Assembly (NCBI GenBank): GCA_030848545.1
Contig: JAVDCA010000021.1
Coordinates: 1-64,000, forward strand
Direction of reading: 5' to 3'
Source of the DNA: Astrobacterium formosum
GTDB lineage: Bacteria > Pseudomonadota > Alphaproteobacteria > Rhizobiales > Xanthobacteraceae
DNA length: 64,000 bases
Shown: piece after piece, positions 26,278-34,818 of the stretch
How the letters are laid out: every line of letters begins with the position of its first letter
Position numbering within the stretch: position 1 is the first letter of the stretch
Translations under genes and position numbers: made by a program
The notes under the pieces: model-generated
What the model was told of the DNA's origin: nothing
The model's input: the letters and a program-made list of their open reading frames with translations, nothing else
The model's database searches: none

Positions 26278-27012
26278 GTGTGGAATCTTCTCAAGACAAG
26301 GAAGCACGAGCCATCTCTTCCACACGGCTATCGCGTCTACGCGATCGGCGATATCCATGGGCGCGAAGACCTTTTGTTCGAGGTGTTCGGCAAGATCGAT
26401 CGACACGAGCGCGCTCACCCATGCGCGCAGCCGATCGAAATCTATCTCGGCGACTACGTCGATCGCGGGCCGGGTTCGCGCGCCACCGTGGACCTGCTCA
26501 TTACCCGCCGACGCGTGTGCGACACCGTCCTTCTTTCGGGAAACCATGAAACCTATGTCTTGGAATTCCTGCGCGAGCCGAAGGTGCTCGGCGCGTGGCG
26601 GCATTACGGCGGCATCGAAACCCTGATGTCCTACGGGCTGCGGCCGTCGCTTAATCCCGATGCCGACGAGCAGGCGGCTCTGTCGGCTCAGTTCGCGTCC
26701 CAACTGCCGCCGGATCATTTGGATTTCTATCAGTCGCTGTCGCTGAGCTTCGCCCTCGGGGATTTCTTTTTCGTCCACGCCGGCGTCAAACCGGGAGTTC
26801 ACCTGGAAGACCAGGAAGAACAGGATCTGCTGTGGATCCGGGAGGAGTTCCTGTTTCATGAAGATCGCTACGAGAAGATGATCGTGCACGGGCACACGCC
26901 CGTACGCGAACCCGAGTTCCGACGAAACCGCATCAATATCGACACCGGTGCTTATGCGACCGGTCGGTTGACCTGCCTGATGATCGAAGATGACCGAGTT
27001 CATATCCTTTAG
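26278..27012 (+). CDS. PPP-family serine/threonine-type metallophosphatase
   Basis: A 244-residue cytoplasmic phosphoesterase with all the metal-binding signatures of the PPP family: GDIHG (24-28), GDYVDRG (58-64), GNHE (88-91), a mid-protein FVHAGV and a C-terminal VHGHTP. Bacterial relatives are the PrpA/PrpB and Bsu phosphatases acting on phosphoproteins, or ApaH-like enzymes. The length and motifs fit the protein-phosphatase group best. The start codon is a GTG. The next gene begins inside its last codons (26990), so the two are cotranslated. It may control phosphorylation of polysaccharide-assembly proteins, but this is only inferred from position. Confidence 0.9.
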   Translation: MWNLLKTRKHEPSLPHGYRVYAIGDIHGREDLLFEVFGKIDRHERAHPCAQPIEIYLGDYVDRGPGSRATVDLLITRRRVCDTVLLSGNHETYVLEFLREPKVLGAWRHYGGIETLMSYGLRPSLNPDADEQAALSAQFASQLPPDHLDFYQSLSLSFALGDFFFVHAGVKPGVHLEDQEEQDLLWIREEFLFHEDRYEKMIVHGHTPVREPEFRRNRINIDTGAYATGRLTCLMIEDDRVHIL

Positions 27013-27691
27013 GGCGCCCACTCGTCCGTCCTCCGCCAGGTTGTTTCGCTATCTCGGCGGCGCGTTCGCATGCCTGTTGGCGAGTTTCGGGATCTGGGTC
27101 ACCGCCACCGAATGGCTCCGCACGGATGGACCGATTTCGACCATGCGGACCGAATCCGGGCAGACCGGATCAGGTCATGATGACGCTGGGAGAGTACGAC
27201 TGGCGGCGGCAGTCGGCGTCGTGCGCGCGGAATTGTGGACCGAATACGCGGTGAGGCTGCGGCAGTCGGCACAGATCGGTCCCGAGGCCGCGACGATGCG
27301 CGATGAAGCCCGGCGAGCGGGCGAAACCGCCGTGGGGCTCTCGCCACTCGATACCGAAGCGTGGCTGGTCCTTTCTGAACTCGCGGTCGACGGCGGCGCG
27401 GCCGCAACGGCGTCGACCGGCTTGCTGAACATGTCGTTCCTGACCGGTCCCAATGCGATCGATCTGATGCCTCGGCGTCTGGCCCTGGTGGCGCGAGCGC
27501 CGGCACATACAGACAGGGACATCCGCGGGCTTGCTCTGCGGGATGTCCAGATTCTCGCGCGACAGGCCGACGGGCCTGTACGGCTCAGGGCCTTATGGCG
27601 GGACACAAGCCCCGAAGGACGAAAATTTCTGGCGGAGCTCCTGCAAGATGTCGCCGGGCAACTGCTGGGGAACATCCGCAACACCCGCTGA
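26990..27691 (+). CDS. Membrane-anchored helical (TPR-like) protein of an exopolysaccharide locus
   Basis: A 233-residue protein with one N-terminal membrane helix (about 20-40, LFRYLGGAFACLLASFGIWV). A periplasmic helical region follows, with TPR-like spacing such as VVRAELWTEYAVRL and RRAGETAVGLSPLDTEAWLVLSEL. Similar unnamed proteins occur in exopolysaccharide clusters of Bradyrhizobium relatives, and they may scaffold the assembly complex. Its ATG overlaps the phosphatase gene by 23 bases, so the pair forms an operon. Function is unproven. Confidence 0.8.
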   Translation: MTEFISFRAPTRPSSARLFRYLGGAFACLLASFGIWVTATEWLRTDGPISTMRTESGQTGSGHDDAGRVRLAAAVGVVRAELWTEYAVRLRQSAQIGPEAATMRDEARRAGETAVGLSPLDTEAWLVLSELAVDGGAAATASTGLLNMSFLTGPNAIDLMPRRLALVARAPAHTDRDIRGLALRDVQILARQADGPVRLRALWRDTSPEGRKFLAELLQDVAGQLLGNIRNTR

Positions 27692-27778
27692 AGGGCCTTT
27701 TATCTGCGGCACTTGCGACTGATCGTCCGGACTGATCATGCTATCGTGGACAAGTCTGTGGCGAGACAGGCGTTTGCC

Positions 27779-28189
27779 ATGCCACCACACGGGCAGTCGA
27801 TCCGTCGGAGCAGGCTGTCATCGAAGTCGTTCTTCGCGCTTGTTGCGCTTTTCACCGCCATGCTGCCCTTGCGGACGGTCAACGCGCAGGAAACCGCTTT
27901 TCCCCAGATCGCCCGTGTCCGCTACGAGGCGAAAGACCTCAAGACCAGCGGCAACTTCATGAATTGGATCGATCGCAATCGGATCTGGCACGACCTGGGT
28001 CAGCGGCTCTATCCAGCCGTCCGCTACGTGGAGATCCGGCAGGTGACGCCTTCGACCGGATCGCCGCCGATCATGATGGTGGAGGGTCGGCCCAGTGAAC
28101 TCTTCCACGCCGAGTTCTATCACGCCGCCGGCATTGTCAGGTTCAAGGTCACGAACATGACGCTGATCTTCACGAATGTGCCCCCATAA
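27779..28189 (+). CDS. Secreted protein of unknown function
   Basis: A 136-residue protein with a basic N-terminus and a signal-like hydrophobic stretch (SFFALVALFTAMLPLRTVNAQ, about 20-40), then a small soluble domain rich in beta strands (YVEIRQVTPST, IVRFKVTNMTLIFT). No family was recognised. It follows the phosphatase and TPR-like genes on the same strand after an 87-base gap, and converges with the next gene. The Met at 27779 was chosen over the longer frame from 27713 because it places the signal segment near the N-terminus. Confidence 0.6.
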   Translation: MPPHGQSIRRSRLSSKSFFALVALFTAMLPLRTVNAQETAFPQIARVRYEAKDLKTSGNFMNWIDRNRIWHDLGQRLYPAVRYVEIRQVTPSTGSPPIMMVEGRPSELFHAEFYHAAGIVRFKVTNMTLIFTNVPP

Positions 28190-28204
28190 AGGGGCGCCCA
28201 GACG

Positions 28205-28786
28205 TCAAAGCGCACAACGCTCGCCCTTCAACCTGACCCGGACCGCGATGCCGCTCGTCTTGGTGACGGCGTCGATCACCGTCAGCGTCAGTCCGTCGTT
28301 GTCGGCACGGCCCTTGCGCTCGACGATTTCGTCCGGCGGTACCCGCAATCCGATTTGGCGCCCCACCGCCGTCAACGGTGTCGCCTTGTCGCCGTCGCGG
28401 ATCGCGCCTTCGATTCGCACCAGCGAGATTTTGGGGATGCCCCGCTCGCGATGGCAGCGCGCGTCCTCCCATACGAGCGTTTCGGCCCCACCCGTCGACG
28501 TATCGACATCCGAAAACCGCGCTTCCGCAGTCCCGTAGAAGCGGGAGTCGATGGCGTGGTCGGAGATCCGCACGAAGATACGCAGATCGGCGCGCAGAGG
28601 CGACGCCTGCGCCGACCGAGATACGCCGACCTGATTCAAGATCGGCAGCAAGGTCACGGTGACGCGATGGCGAACGCCCGCGGACGCAGGCCACGCGTCT
28701 TGCGGGATCATCGCCAGAGGAATCGCGCCGGCAAACAGCGCGACCGCCCACGGTTTCGAAAAGCCGGTCGGGTTCCCCGGCTTCAC
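28205..28786 (-). CDS. Secreted protein of unknown function
   Basis: A 193-residue protein with a signal peptide (WAVALFAGAIPLAMIPQDAWPASA, about 13-36), then a beta-rich domain (VRHRVTVTLLPILNQ, DLRIFVRISDHAI) and a C-terminal part ending VRVRLKGERCAL. Two Cys (in DARCHRE and ERCAL) could form a disulphide in the periplasm. The start lies only 6 bases after the stop of the small secreted protein gene upstream, so the two form one operon. No family name can be given. Confidence 0.7.
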   Translation of the reverse strand: MKPGNPTGFSKPWAVALFAGAIPLAMIPQDAWPASAGVRHRVTVTLLPILNQVGVSRSAQASPLRADLRIFVRISDHAIDSRFYGTAEARFSDVDTSTGGAETLVWEDARCHRERGIPKISLVRIEGAIRDGDKATPLTAVGRQIGLRVPPDEIVERKGRADNDGLTLTVIDAVTKTSGIAVRVRLKGERCAL

Positions 28787-28792
28787 AGCCGC

Positions 28793-29056
28793 TCAGCCAT
28801 CCAATCCGAACGGCGGCATCTGCGGCCCGATCAGGCTGCCGAGAACGCGCACGCGGTTCGAGCAGACCTTTTGGACACAGGGCTTGATCCGCCACCGATA
28901 TCCGTAGGGGTAAGGCTGCGCCCAGAACGAGGCCGTCTGAATGCCGGGGAGCGCCGTGCGTGACATATCCGCAGATGCAGGTGTAGGCGCCGCGACGGAC
29001 GACACAACCATTCCAGCGCCCAGGAGCATGGTGGCAAGCGCAGACTTGATCAGCAT
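28793..29056 (-). CDS. Small secreted protein
   Basis: An 87-residue protein with a clean signal peptide (MLIKSALATMLLGAGMVVSSVAA, cleavage near APTPASA). The short mature part is rich in aromatic residues (FWAQPYPYGYRWR) and has two Cys. GAGGGG lies just before the ATG at 29056, which decides this start over the longer frame from 29089. It is the first gene of a two-gene operon with the secreted protein at 28205-28786. Function is unknown. Confidence 0.7.
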   Translation of the reverse strand: MLIKSALATMLLGAGMVVSSVAAPTPASADMSRTALPGIQTASFWAQPYPYGYRWRIKPCVQKVCSNRVRVLGSLIGPQMPPFGLDG

Positions 29057-29221
29057 GGGGGTCCCCTCTTGGAATGAACGGTCAAGCATGCCGGCAGGAT
29101 GGATGCAGGATAGAGAACGTTATTTCGTCGCACAATAACATTCGGGTCGCATTGGTACATAACGTGGAAGTGAGCGTTTGCCGGCATACCACCCGCCGTC
29201 GGACCCTCGAAGCGGCGTGTC

Positions 29222-30697
29222 CTAATAGGCATTTCGCCGGCGAAGGAGTTCCACCACGGTGCGCAGGACGATCTGGACGTCCAGAGTGAGGCTCCAGTTG
29301 TCGATGTACCAAAGATCCAGTTCCACACGTTTACGCATCAGTTCGACGTCGCTCGTCTCGCCGCGGAAGCCGTTGACCTGGGCCCATCCGGTGATGCCGG
29401 GCTTGACGTGATGACGTAGCGCGTATTCGCTGATCAACACTCCGTATTCGGTGTCATGGGCGAGCGCATGCGGTCGCGGTCCGATCAAGGACATCTCGCC
29501 TTTGAGAATGTTGACCAGTTGCGGCAGCTCGTCGATGCTGGTGGCGCGGAGAATGCGCCCCAACCGCGTCACGCGCGGATCATGTCGTTTGGCCTGGATG
29601 ATTTGCTCGCCATCTTCCATGACCCGCATGGTCCGGAACTTGTAGATTGAGAAGGGGCGGCCGTTGAATCCTTTGCGCTGCTGCCGGAAGATCACCGGGC
29701 CGGGTGAGTCGAGCCTGATCAGCACCGCAACCAGGAGCAGCAGCGGCAGATTGACCACAAGGGCGGAACCGGCAGCGACCACATCGAACAGCCGCTTGAC
29801 CGTGCGTTCGTATCGGCTGAAAGGGGCGCGCTGGATATCGATCAAGCTCAGGCCGGGACTGCGCGAGCCCTCCCAGATGGAGCGGACGAACTGATCTGGC
29901 AGCAGCCGTACGGGCAATGGCGAAGCGCGCAGACATTCGCGGACAAATTGGAGCATTTCGGTGTCGCCCCACCGAAGCGCGAGTATGATCTCCTCCGCTT
30001 GGCATGCCCGACTGCGGGCCAGGGCGAGTTCGATGGCCAGTTGGCAGTTTTGCCGGAAGTCGGGGGCACGGCTGGGCGGAAGCGGACAACGATCGACCTC
30101 CGAGAAACCCAGGGCCAGCAATTTCTGGCGACTGCTGACGGTGCCGAGCTCGGTGCGCGTACCCATGACGACGGCGCGACGGCCATGAATGGCGCCGGTG
30201 CGAAGACTATTCGAAACCCATCGCTTGGCAAATTTTCGCCAGGTCACGATGGCCGCCAGCGAAAGCCCCGCGAAAGTGACGACCGCCCCGCGCGACACTT
30301 GGCTGCCCAGCTTAAGCAGGAACAGGAAAAGTGCGAGCCCGAGAAAGGCGCCGAGCCAAGCCGCGACGAGCTGTCCGTAATCGCGTTGGGGGACGAGCAG
30401 GGCCGCCGGCTGGTAGAGCCCTAGGTTCCAAGCCAACAGCTCATAGGCGAGGCTGGTGAGCACGCCCATGGCCAGATAGGGATCGGCATCTGAAACCACG
30501 CCGAGATTGAACCAATGGTAACCAACGCCGCCGGCAAGGCCCGCCAGCGTGATCAGTACGCCATCAATGATAGCGACCAACGGCCCAATGGCATCGTAAG
30601 AAAATTTCAATCGCGGCCCATATGCGTCGGGCGCCGTTCCGGCTTCTCGGTGGGAAATATCAAGCACGATGAAAATGCCCCAACCAACCGCCGGCAT
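29222..30697 (-). CDS. Undecaprenyl-phosphate sugar phosphotransferase (WcaJ/ExoY type)
   Basis: A 491-residue polyprenyl glycosylphosphotransferase. It transfers a hexose-1-phosphate from a nucleotide sugar to undecaprenyl phosphate, the first step of exopolysaccharide repeat-unit synthesis at the inner membrane. The N-terminal half has four to five membrane helices and a CoA-binding-like soluble domain. The C-terminal catalytic domain starts near residue 300 (KRLFDVVAAGSALVV) and contains PVIFRQQRKG, YKFRTM, SIDELPQL and KPGITGWAQVNG. The length is standard for the WcaJ/EpsE group. The 544-base gap upstream separates it from the HTH gene on the other strand. Specificity (glucose or galactose) cannot be read from the sequence. 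Confidence 0.93.
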   Translation of the reverse strand: MPAVGWGIFIVLDISHREAGTAPDAYGPRLKFSYDAIGPLVAIIDGVLITLAGLAGGVGYHWFNLGVVSDADPYLAMGVLTSLAYELLAWNLGLYQPAALLVPQRDYGQLVAAWLGAFLGLALFLFLLKLGSQVSRGAVVTFAGLSLAAIVTWRKFAKRWVSNSLRTGAIHGRRAVVMGTRTELGTVSSRQKLLALGFSEVDRCPLPPSRAPDFRQNCQLAIELALARSRACQAEEIILALRWGDTEMLQFVRECLRASPLPVRLLPDQFVRSIWEGSRSPGLSLIDIQRAPFSRYERTVKRLFDVVAAGSALVVNLPLLLLVAVLIRLDSPGPVIFRQQRKGFNGRPFSIYKFRTMRVMEDGEQIIQAKRHDPRVTRLGRILRATSIDELPQLVNILKGEMSLIGPRPHALAHDTEYGVLISEYALRHHVKPGITGWAQVNGFRGETSDVELMRKRVELDLWYIDNWSLTLDVQIVLRTVVELLRRRNAY

Positions 30698-31241
30698 TCA
30701 ACACGATAGCACCCACTTCACAACACTCATAACATATTATCGTTAAATCGAACAATTGCCGACGCGGGCGGTAGACGCGCAACATGCTTTGGGTTGAGTT
30801 AGGTATTCAATGTATAGCGACCCTCTGCCCCATATGTTGAAAAGCGGCTTGACTTGCTTGCTTGCTAGCGGATGTTGTAACTATCTGAGAACATCTCTAC
30901 TCAGAGGCCTTTTAATACCGTCGGCACTTCCATCTCAAGGAAATCGTGGCGGAACGGCGGGCAAATTGTCCGGCCGGGCAAAGTCGTCCCTGTTAGCCGC
31001 GAGGCTTTCGGGCCAGGGAAGAACCGAAGTTCAACCACCGGATGCCATGGCCATCCGCCGCAAAGTTTGTGAACAGGATACATGATGGCCAGAGCGATCA
31101 ATTTCTCGGTTCAGAAAAGAGTGTTTTCATTTCAGCACACACATGACTTTACGGCAGTTTAGAGCTATTGAGGCGAATTAACTTCCTTATTACATACTTG
31201 ATCGTCAGTGGCTGAATCGAAAAACGTTCCAGGTGTGTGAA
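30698..31241. other. AT-rich divergent intergenic region
   Basis: This 544-base stretch separates the sugar transferase gene (minus) from the HTH gene (plus). It is AT-rich at 30700-30800 and 31100-31200, contains a short CTTG direct repeat near 30852-30868, and has no convincing coding frame. It should contain the promoters of both genes and could be the target of the HTH protein. Confidence 0.5.
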
Positions 31242-31586
31242 ATGATGATGGCCCGGAGGCATCATACGGCGCAAGACGTCGAATCCAAGCTCCATCAGGC
31301 GGACGAAATGGCTGCCCAGGGGAGAACCCAGAAGGAAATCTCGACCGCCCTCGGCATCAGCATCATGACCTATCACCGGTGGCGGAAGTCCCGAGAGCAA
31401 CAGCCCGTCGCGACACCTGCGTTTTCTCCGGCTCCGCGGCCATCTGCGATGTCCGAGTTGGAACGAATGTCCAAGCTGGAAATCGAGAACGCGCGTTTGC
31501 GCCGGCTCGTCACCGATCTTTTGCTGGAAAAAATGGCGCTTCAGGAAGAACTGGAAGACCGCGAGCGCAAGCGCCGCGAGGAATGA
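31242..31586 (+). CDS. Solitary IS3 OrfA-like helix-turn-helix protein
   Basis: A 114-residue protein that reads like the OrfA (HTH) half of an IS3-type transposase. DVESKLHQADEMAAQGRTQKEISTALGISIMTYHRWRK (residues 10-47) is the HTH, and a C-terminal leucine-zipper-like helix follows (SKLEIENARLRRLVTDLLLEKMALQEEL). No OrfB integrase and no terminal repeats lie next to it, so it does not look like a mobile element. In the polysaccharide locus it could be a co-opted DNA-binding regulator. AGGTG just before the ATG at 31242 supports this start. A decayed IS remnant is the alternative, but the reading frame is intact. Confidence 0.75.
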   Translation: MMMARRHHTAQDVESKLHQADEMAAQGRTQKEISTALGISIMTYHRWRKSREQQPVATPAFSPAPRPSAMSELERMSKLEIENARLRRLVTDLLLEKMALQEELEDRERKRREE

Positions 31587-31723
31587 TGCCCCCTTCCGCA
31601 AGGGCCGCGTTCCGGGCAGTGTGCGATTTGTCACACGCCCTAAATAATTTTTATGGTATTGATCCTCTGCTTTCCAGGAACACCTCCCCATAGCCCGCAG
31701 TGGGCTCATCATTTGAGGATGGT

Positions 31724-31939
31724 ATGTCCAAAACAAAGGTCCGGTCCGACCTCCGGTCGAGCAACTCGCGCCAGTATGTGCCTTCTTTCAATGGCTTGAC
31801 GCCTCCGAGCAGCCGCCCGGCCCAGCCGGAAGCCCGTATTCGGGCATTGGAAAAGCAGAATGAACACTTGGCTTCTTTTGCGGTTCGGGTGAAAGCCGAA
31901 ATAGACGAGTTGAAGCGCGCCATCAGCAGGCTCCATTAG
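31724..31939 (+). CDS. Small coiled-coil protein
   Basis: A 71-residue soluble protein with a disordered, Ser/Arg-rich N-terminal half and a C-terminal amphipathic helix (IRALEKQNEHLASFAVRVKAEIDELKRAISRLH) with heptad spacing, likely a coiled coil. GAGG precedes the ATG at 31724. It lies 137 bases after the HTH gene on the same strand, and the zipper-like tails of both proteins raise the possibility that they interact. No family was recognised. Confidence 0.55.
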   Translation: MSKTKVRSDLRSSNSRQYVPSFNGLTPPSSRPAQPEARIRALEKQNEHLASFAVRVKAEIDELKRAISRLH

Positions 31940-32095
31940 GGCCGATAATTACTGATAACCAATGTTATTGGGACGCCCGGTAATCGAACCAGCAATAATA
32001 GAGTGCCCGGACGTGCTTGAGCGAACTTTTATGAGCCCACATCGGCGCGCGCACGTTTCGATCAAGTCCACGTATTCACATCGCCGCTACGTTAA

Positions 32096-33517
32096 TTATA
32101 GGTCCCGTCGATAGACATCCTCCAGGCGAATGATGTCGTCCTCGCCCAGATAGCTCCCCGTCTGCACCTCGATCAGCTCCAGCCTGATCTTGCCGGGATT
32201 GGCGAGGCGATGCACGCACCCGACCGGCAGGTAGATCGACTCGTTTTCGTGGAGCAGCCGCACGACATCGTCGCACCTCACCTCGGCGGTGCCCTGCACC
32301 ACGACCCAGTGCTCCGAACGGTGCATGTGCTTCTGCAAGGACAGCTTGCCGCCGGGATCGACGACGATGCGCTTGACCTGGAAACGCGGCCCGGCGTCGA
32401 TCGAATCGTAGTAGCCCCAGGGACGGTAGCCGCGCCGATGGTCGGTGGCCTCGCTCCGCTTCGCCTCCTTCAGGGTGGCGACGAGCGCCTTCACGTCCTG
32501 GGCCCGATCCCGCGGCAGCACCAGCACCGCGTCCGGCGTCGTCACCACGACCAGGTCACGGACGCCGAGAATGGCCGTCAAGCGGTCGGAAGAGTGGACG
32601 ACGCAGCCATGGGAATCGGCGGCAAACACCGCGCCCTGCAAGGCATTGCCGTTCCGGTCCTGGGCTGCCACCGCCAGGACCCCATCCCAACTGCCGATGT
32701 CCGACCAGCGAAACCGCGCCTCCACGACGGCAGTCGCCTTCGTTCGCTCCATCAGGGCGTAGTCGATGGACTTGGCGGGGCATGCGAGGAAGGCCTCCGG
32801 ATCGAGCCGTACGAAGCCGAGATCGGTCTTGGCTGCCTCGACCGCCTTGCCGATCGCTTGAGTGATACCGGGCTCGTATCGGGACAGTTCGGCAAGCAAC
32901 AGGTCGGCCGGAAACATGAAGTTTCCCGAATTCCACAGATATCCATCGTTTATATAGCCTGCGGCCGTGATCGTGTCGGGCTTTTCCACGAAGGCCGCAA
33001 CCGCATTGACGCCGTCGGGGCTGAGCGCCTCACCCGGGCGGATGTAACCATAGCTGGTGCTCGGCGAGGTCGGCTTGATCCCGAAGGTGACGATGCGGCC
33101 GGAGGCGGCGGCATCGCGTGCTGTCACGCAGGCAGCATGAAACAGATCCTTGTCGAGAATGACGTGATCGGCAGCGAGCGCCAAAACGATCGCCTCCGGA
33201 TCGCGCCGCAGCGCGAGTGCCGCACCGGCCGCAATGGCGGGCCCGGAATCGCGGCGTGCCGGCTCCAGCACGATGGTGGCATCAATGCCGAGATCCTGCG
33301 CCTGCCGGCGGGCGAAGAAGCGGAAGGCGTCGGCGGTGACGATGATGGGGGGGGCGAACAAATCCGAGCGCGCCACCCGGATCAGGGCTTCCTGATAGGT
33401 CGAGCGCTCGCCGACCAGGGGCAGAAACTGCTTGGGCATGGCATCCCGCGACACCGGCCACAGGCGCGTGCCAGTGCCGCCGGCCAGGATCAGCGGGATG
33501 ATCGGTCGGATAGTCAT
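32096..33517 (-). CDS. Mannose-1-phosphate guanylyltransferase (probably bifunctional with mannose-6-phosphate isomerase)
   Basis: A 473-residue enzyme of the ManC/XanB/CpsB type, making GDP-mannose for polysaccharide synthesis. The nucleotidyltransferase signature LILAGGTGTRLWPVSRDAMPKQF is at residues 9-31, with FVEKPD and GYLWNSGNF in the middle. The C-terminal quarter is the type II cupin isomerase domain (GGKLSLQKHMHRSEHWVVVQG), typical of bifunctional enzymes. The Met at 33517 directly precedes the signature; the longer frame adds only six residues. It is convergent with the coiled-coil gene and divergent from the decayed UDP-glucose dehydrogenase. GDP-mannose production suggests a mannose- or fucose-type sugar in the polysaccharide. 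Confidence 0.95.
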   Translation of the reverse strand: MTIRPIIPLILAGGTGTRLWPVSRDAMPKQFLPLVGERSTYQEALIRVARSDLFAPPIIVTADAFRFFARRQAQDLGIDATIVLEPARRDSGPAIAAGAALALRRDPEAIVLALAADHVILDKDLFHAACVTARDAAASGRIVTFGIKPTSPSTSYGYIRPGEALSPDGVNAVAAFVEKPDTITAAGYINDGYLWNSGNFMFPADLLLAELSRYEPGITQAIGKAVEAAKTDLGFVRLDPEAFLACPAKSIDYALMERTKATAVVEARFRWSDIGSWDGVLAVAAQDRNGNALQGAVFAADSHGCVVHSSDRLTAILGVRDLVVVTTPDAVLVLPRDRAQDVKALVATLKEAKRSEATDHRRGYRPWGYYDSIDAGPRFQVKRIVVDPGGKLSLQKHMHRSEHWVVVQGTAEVRCDDVVRLLHENESIYLPVGCVHRLANPGKIRLELIEVQTGSYLGEDDIIRLEDVYRRDL

Positions 33518-33725
33518 GGGCCTTCGCACCTTCAACGGGAAAAATGGCAGCAGACGCTAGTCGAATCGAGGCCGCTCGATACCACGGCGGCCACCCGCCT
33601 AGGGGGGATTCGAAGGTTAATATTACCATTACAATTTGAACAATGCTTGATGCCGTCCAGGCTCTCGTCGGATACATCCATCCGCGGCATTCGCCTCCCG
33701 ACGACATCGACAATATGAGGCTTCC

Positions 33726-34232
33726 ATACGCGTGGCGCTGTTCGGCGCCGGCTATGTGGGCCTGGTATCGGGGACCTGTTTTGCGGATTTCGGCCATCAC
33801 GTGGTGTGCGTCGACAAGGATACGGCCAAGATCGCGGCGCTCGAGCGTGGCGAGATGCCGATCTACAAGCCCGATCTCGAACGACTGGTCGCCACCAACA
33901 CCCGTGAGGGACGCCTCGCCTTCACGACCGAGCTGGCTCCGGCCGTCGCTGCGGCCGATGCCGTCTTCATCGCGGTCGGCACGCCGTCGCGCCGTGGCGA
34001 CGGCTTTGCGGATTTGAGTTACGTGTACGCGGCCGCCCGGGAGATGGCGCCCGCCCTCAAGGACTTCACGGTGGTGATCACCAAATCGACGGTGCCGGTC
34101 GGCTCCGGCGACGAGGTCGAGCGCATCCTGCGCGAGGTCAACCCCGCCGCCGACGTGGCCGTGGTCTCCAATCCGGAATTCCTGCGCGAAGGCGCCGCCA
34201 TCCGCGACCTCAAGCATCCCGACGGTCACTAA
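33726..34232 (+). pseudogene. UDP-glucose 6-dehydrogenase, truncated and without a normal start
   Basis: Only the N-terminal NAD-binding domain (about 165 of the usual 430-440 residues) remains. It begins RVALFGAGYVGLVSGTCFADFG and ends NPEFLREGAAIRDLKHPDGH followed by a stop, where functional enzymes continue KHPDRIV. The codon where the usual start Met would be is ATA (33726), so a GTG two codons later would have to serve. The catalytic Cys and the UDP-binding half are missing, so the fragment cannot make UDP-glucuronate. The sequence immediately after the truncation is not recognisable and contains a 14-bp palindrome (34299-34335), suggesting an insertion or deletion event. Confidence 0.85.
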
Positions 34233-34818
34233 CACCTTCCCCGGCGTGTTCGAGGCGTTCGGCCCGGTAACAGCGCAGGCTATCGGCGGTGTGCAGGGCT
34301 ACTGTGATGAAATTTGGTAGTTTTCATCACAGTAGCGGGCGGCAGGACGGTCCTTAGGCGAGCACTACGGACGTCCGGTCGCGACTATGCGAGGCTGACG
34401 GACACTGGCCGCCATGGCGTCCTCGTCGGCCATGACCGTTTTCGGGAGCGTCTTGCTGGCGCCACGTCCCCTTCATCGGAACAAGTGGCCACCTTCAACT
34501 GGAGCGCGTACCCCTGTTCGATCGGATCGCCCGGATGGCCCACTTAAGAGCACAAAAAGAGCGTTTCCGTGCTCTTGAGAGCATAAGCGGACGCCGCTGT
34601 CAGGCTTGTGCAACGGCTGCCGCGAATCGGCGCGGGCGTTTCGGACCTAAAAAGTTGCAGAGCGGATCGACCTGTCGATGAGGTGCGCGGCCACGATCCG
34701 GTCGGCATGGAGAACGTCACACGCGAATTCACGCGCGTCGACTTCGCCTGTACCGCGCATCGGGCGGTCATCATTCGCTGAACCGCATACAACGCCGACA
34801 CAAGCCGGCCGCCGGGAA
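34233..34818. other. Gap after the decayed ugd with no recognisable gene
   Basis: This 586-base stretch between the truncated dehydrogenase and a small secreted protein gene shows no convincing reading frame or known domain on either strand. It contains the strong palindrome at 34299-34335. It is probably scar DNA left by the event that removed the rest of the dehydrogenase gene. Confidence 0.5.
34299..34335. repeat. Perfect 14-bp inverted repeat, 9-base spacer
   Basis: The arms CTACTGTGATGAAA (34299-34312) and TTTCATCACAGTAG (34322-34335) match perfectly. There is no U-tract, so a terminator is unlikely. It lies about 70 bases beyond the point where the UDP-glucose dehydrogenase breaks off. 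It may be joined ends of a lost mobile element or an operator. I did not recognise the arm as a known IS terminus. Confidence 0.7.

Noticed and set aside
26230-27021. 263-codon minus-strand frame over the phosphatase
   Set aside because: The plus strand encodes the complete PPP motif set; the minus frame has no recognisable domain.
30810-31085. 91-codon plus-strand frame in the divergent region before the HTH gene
   Set aside because: Low-quality composition and no family or clear start signal; more likely promoter DNA.
32210-33718. 502-codon plus-strand frame opposite the mannose-1-phosphate guanylyltransferase
   Set aside because: Shadow frame; the minus strand has the full nucleotidyltransferase and cupin motifs.
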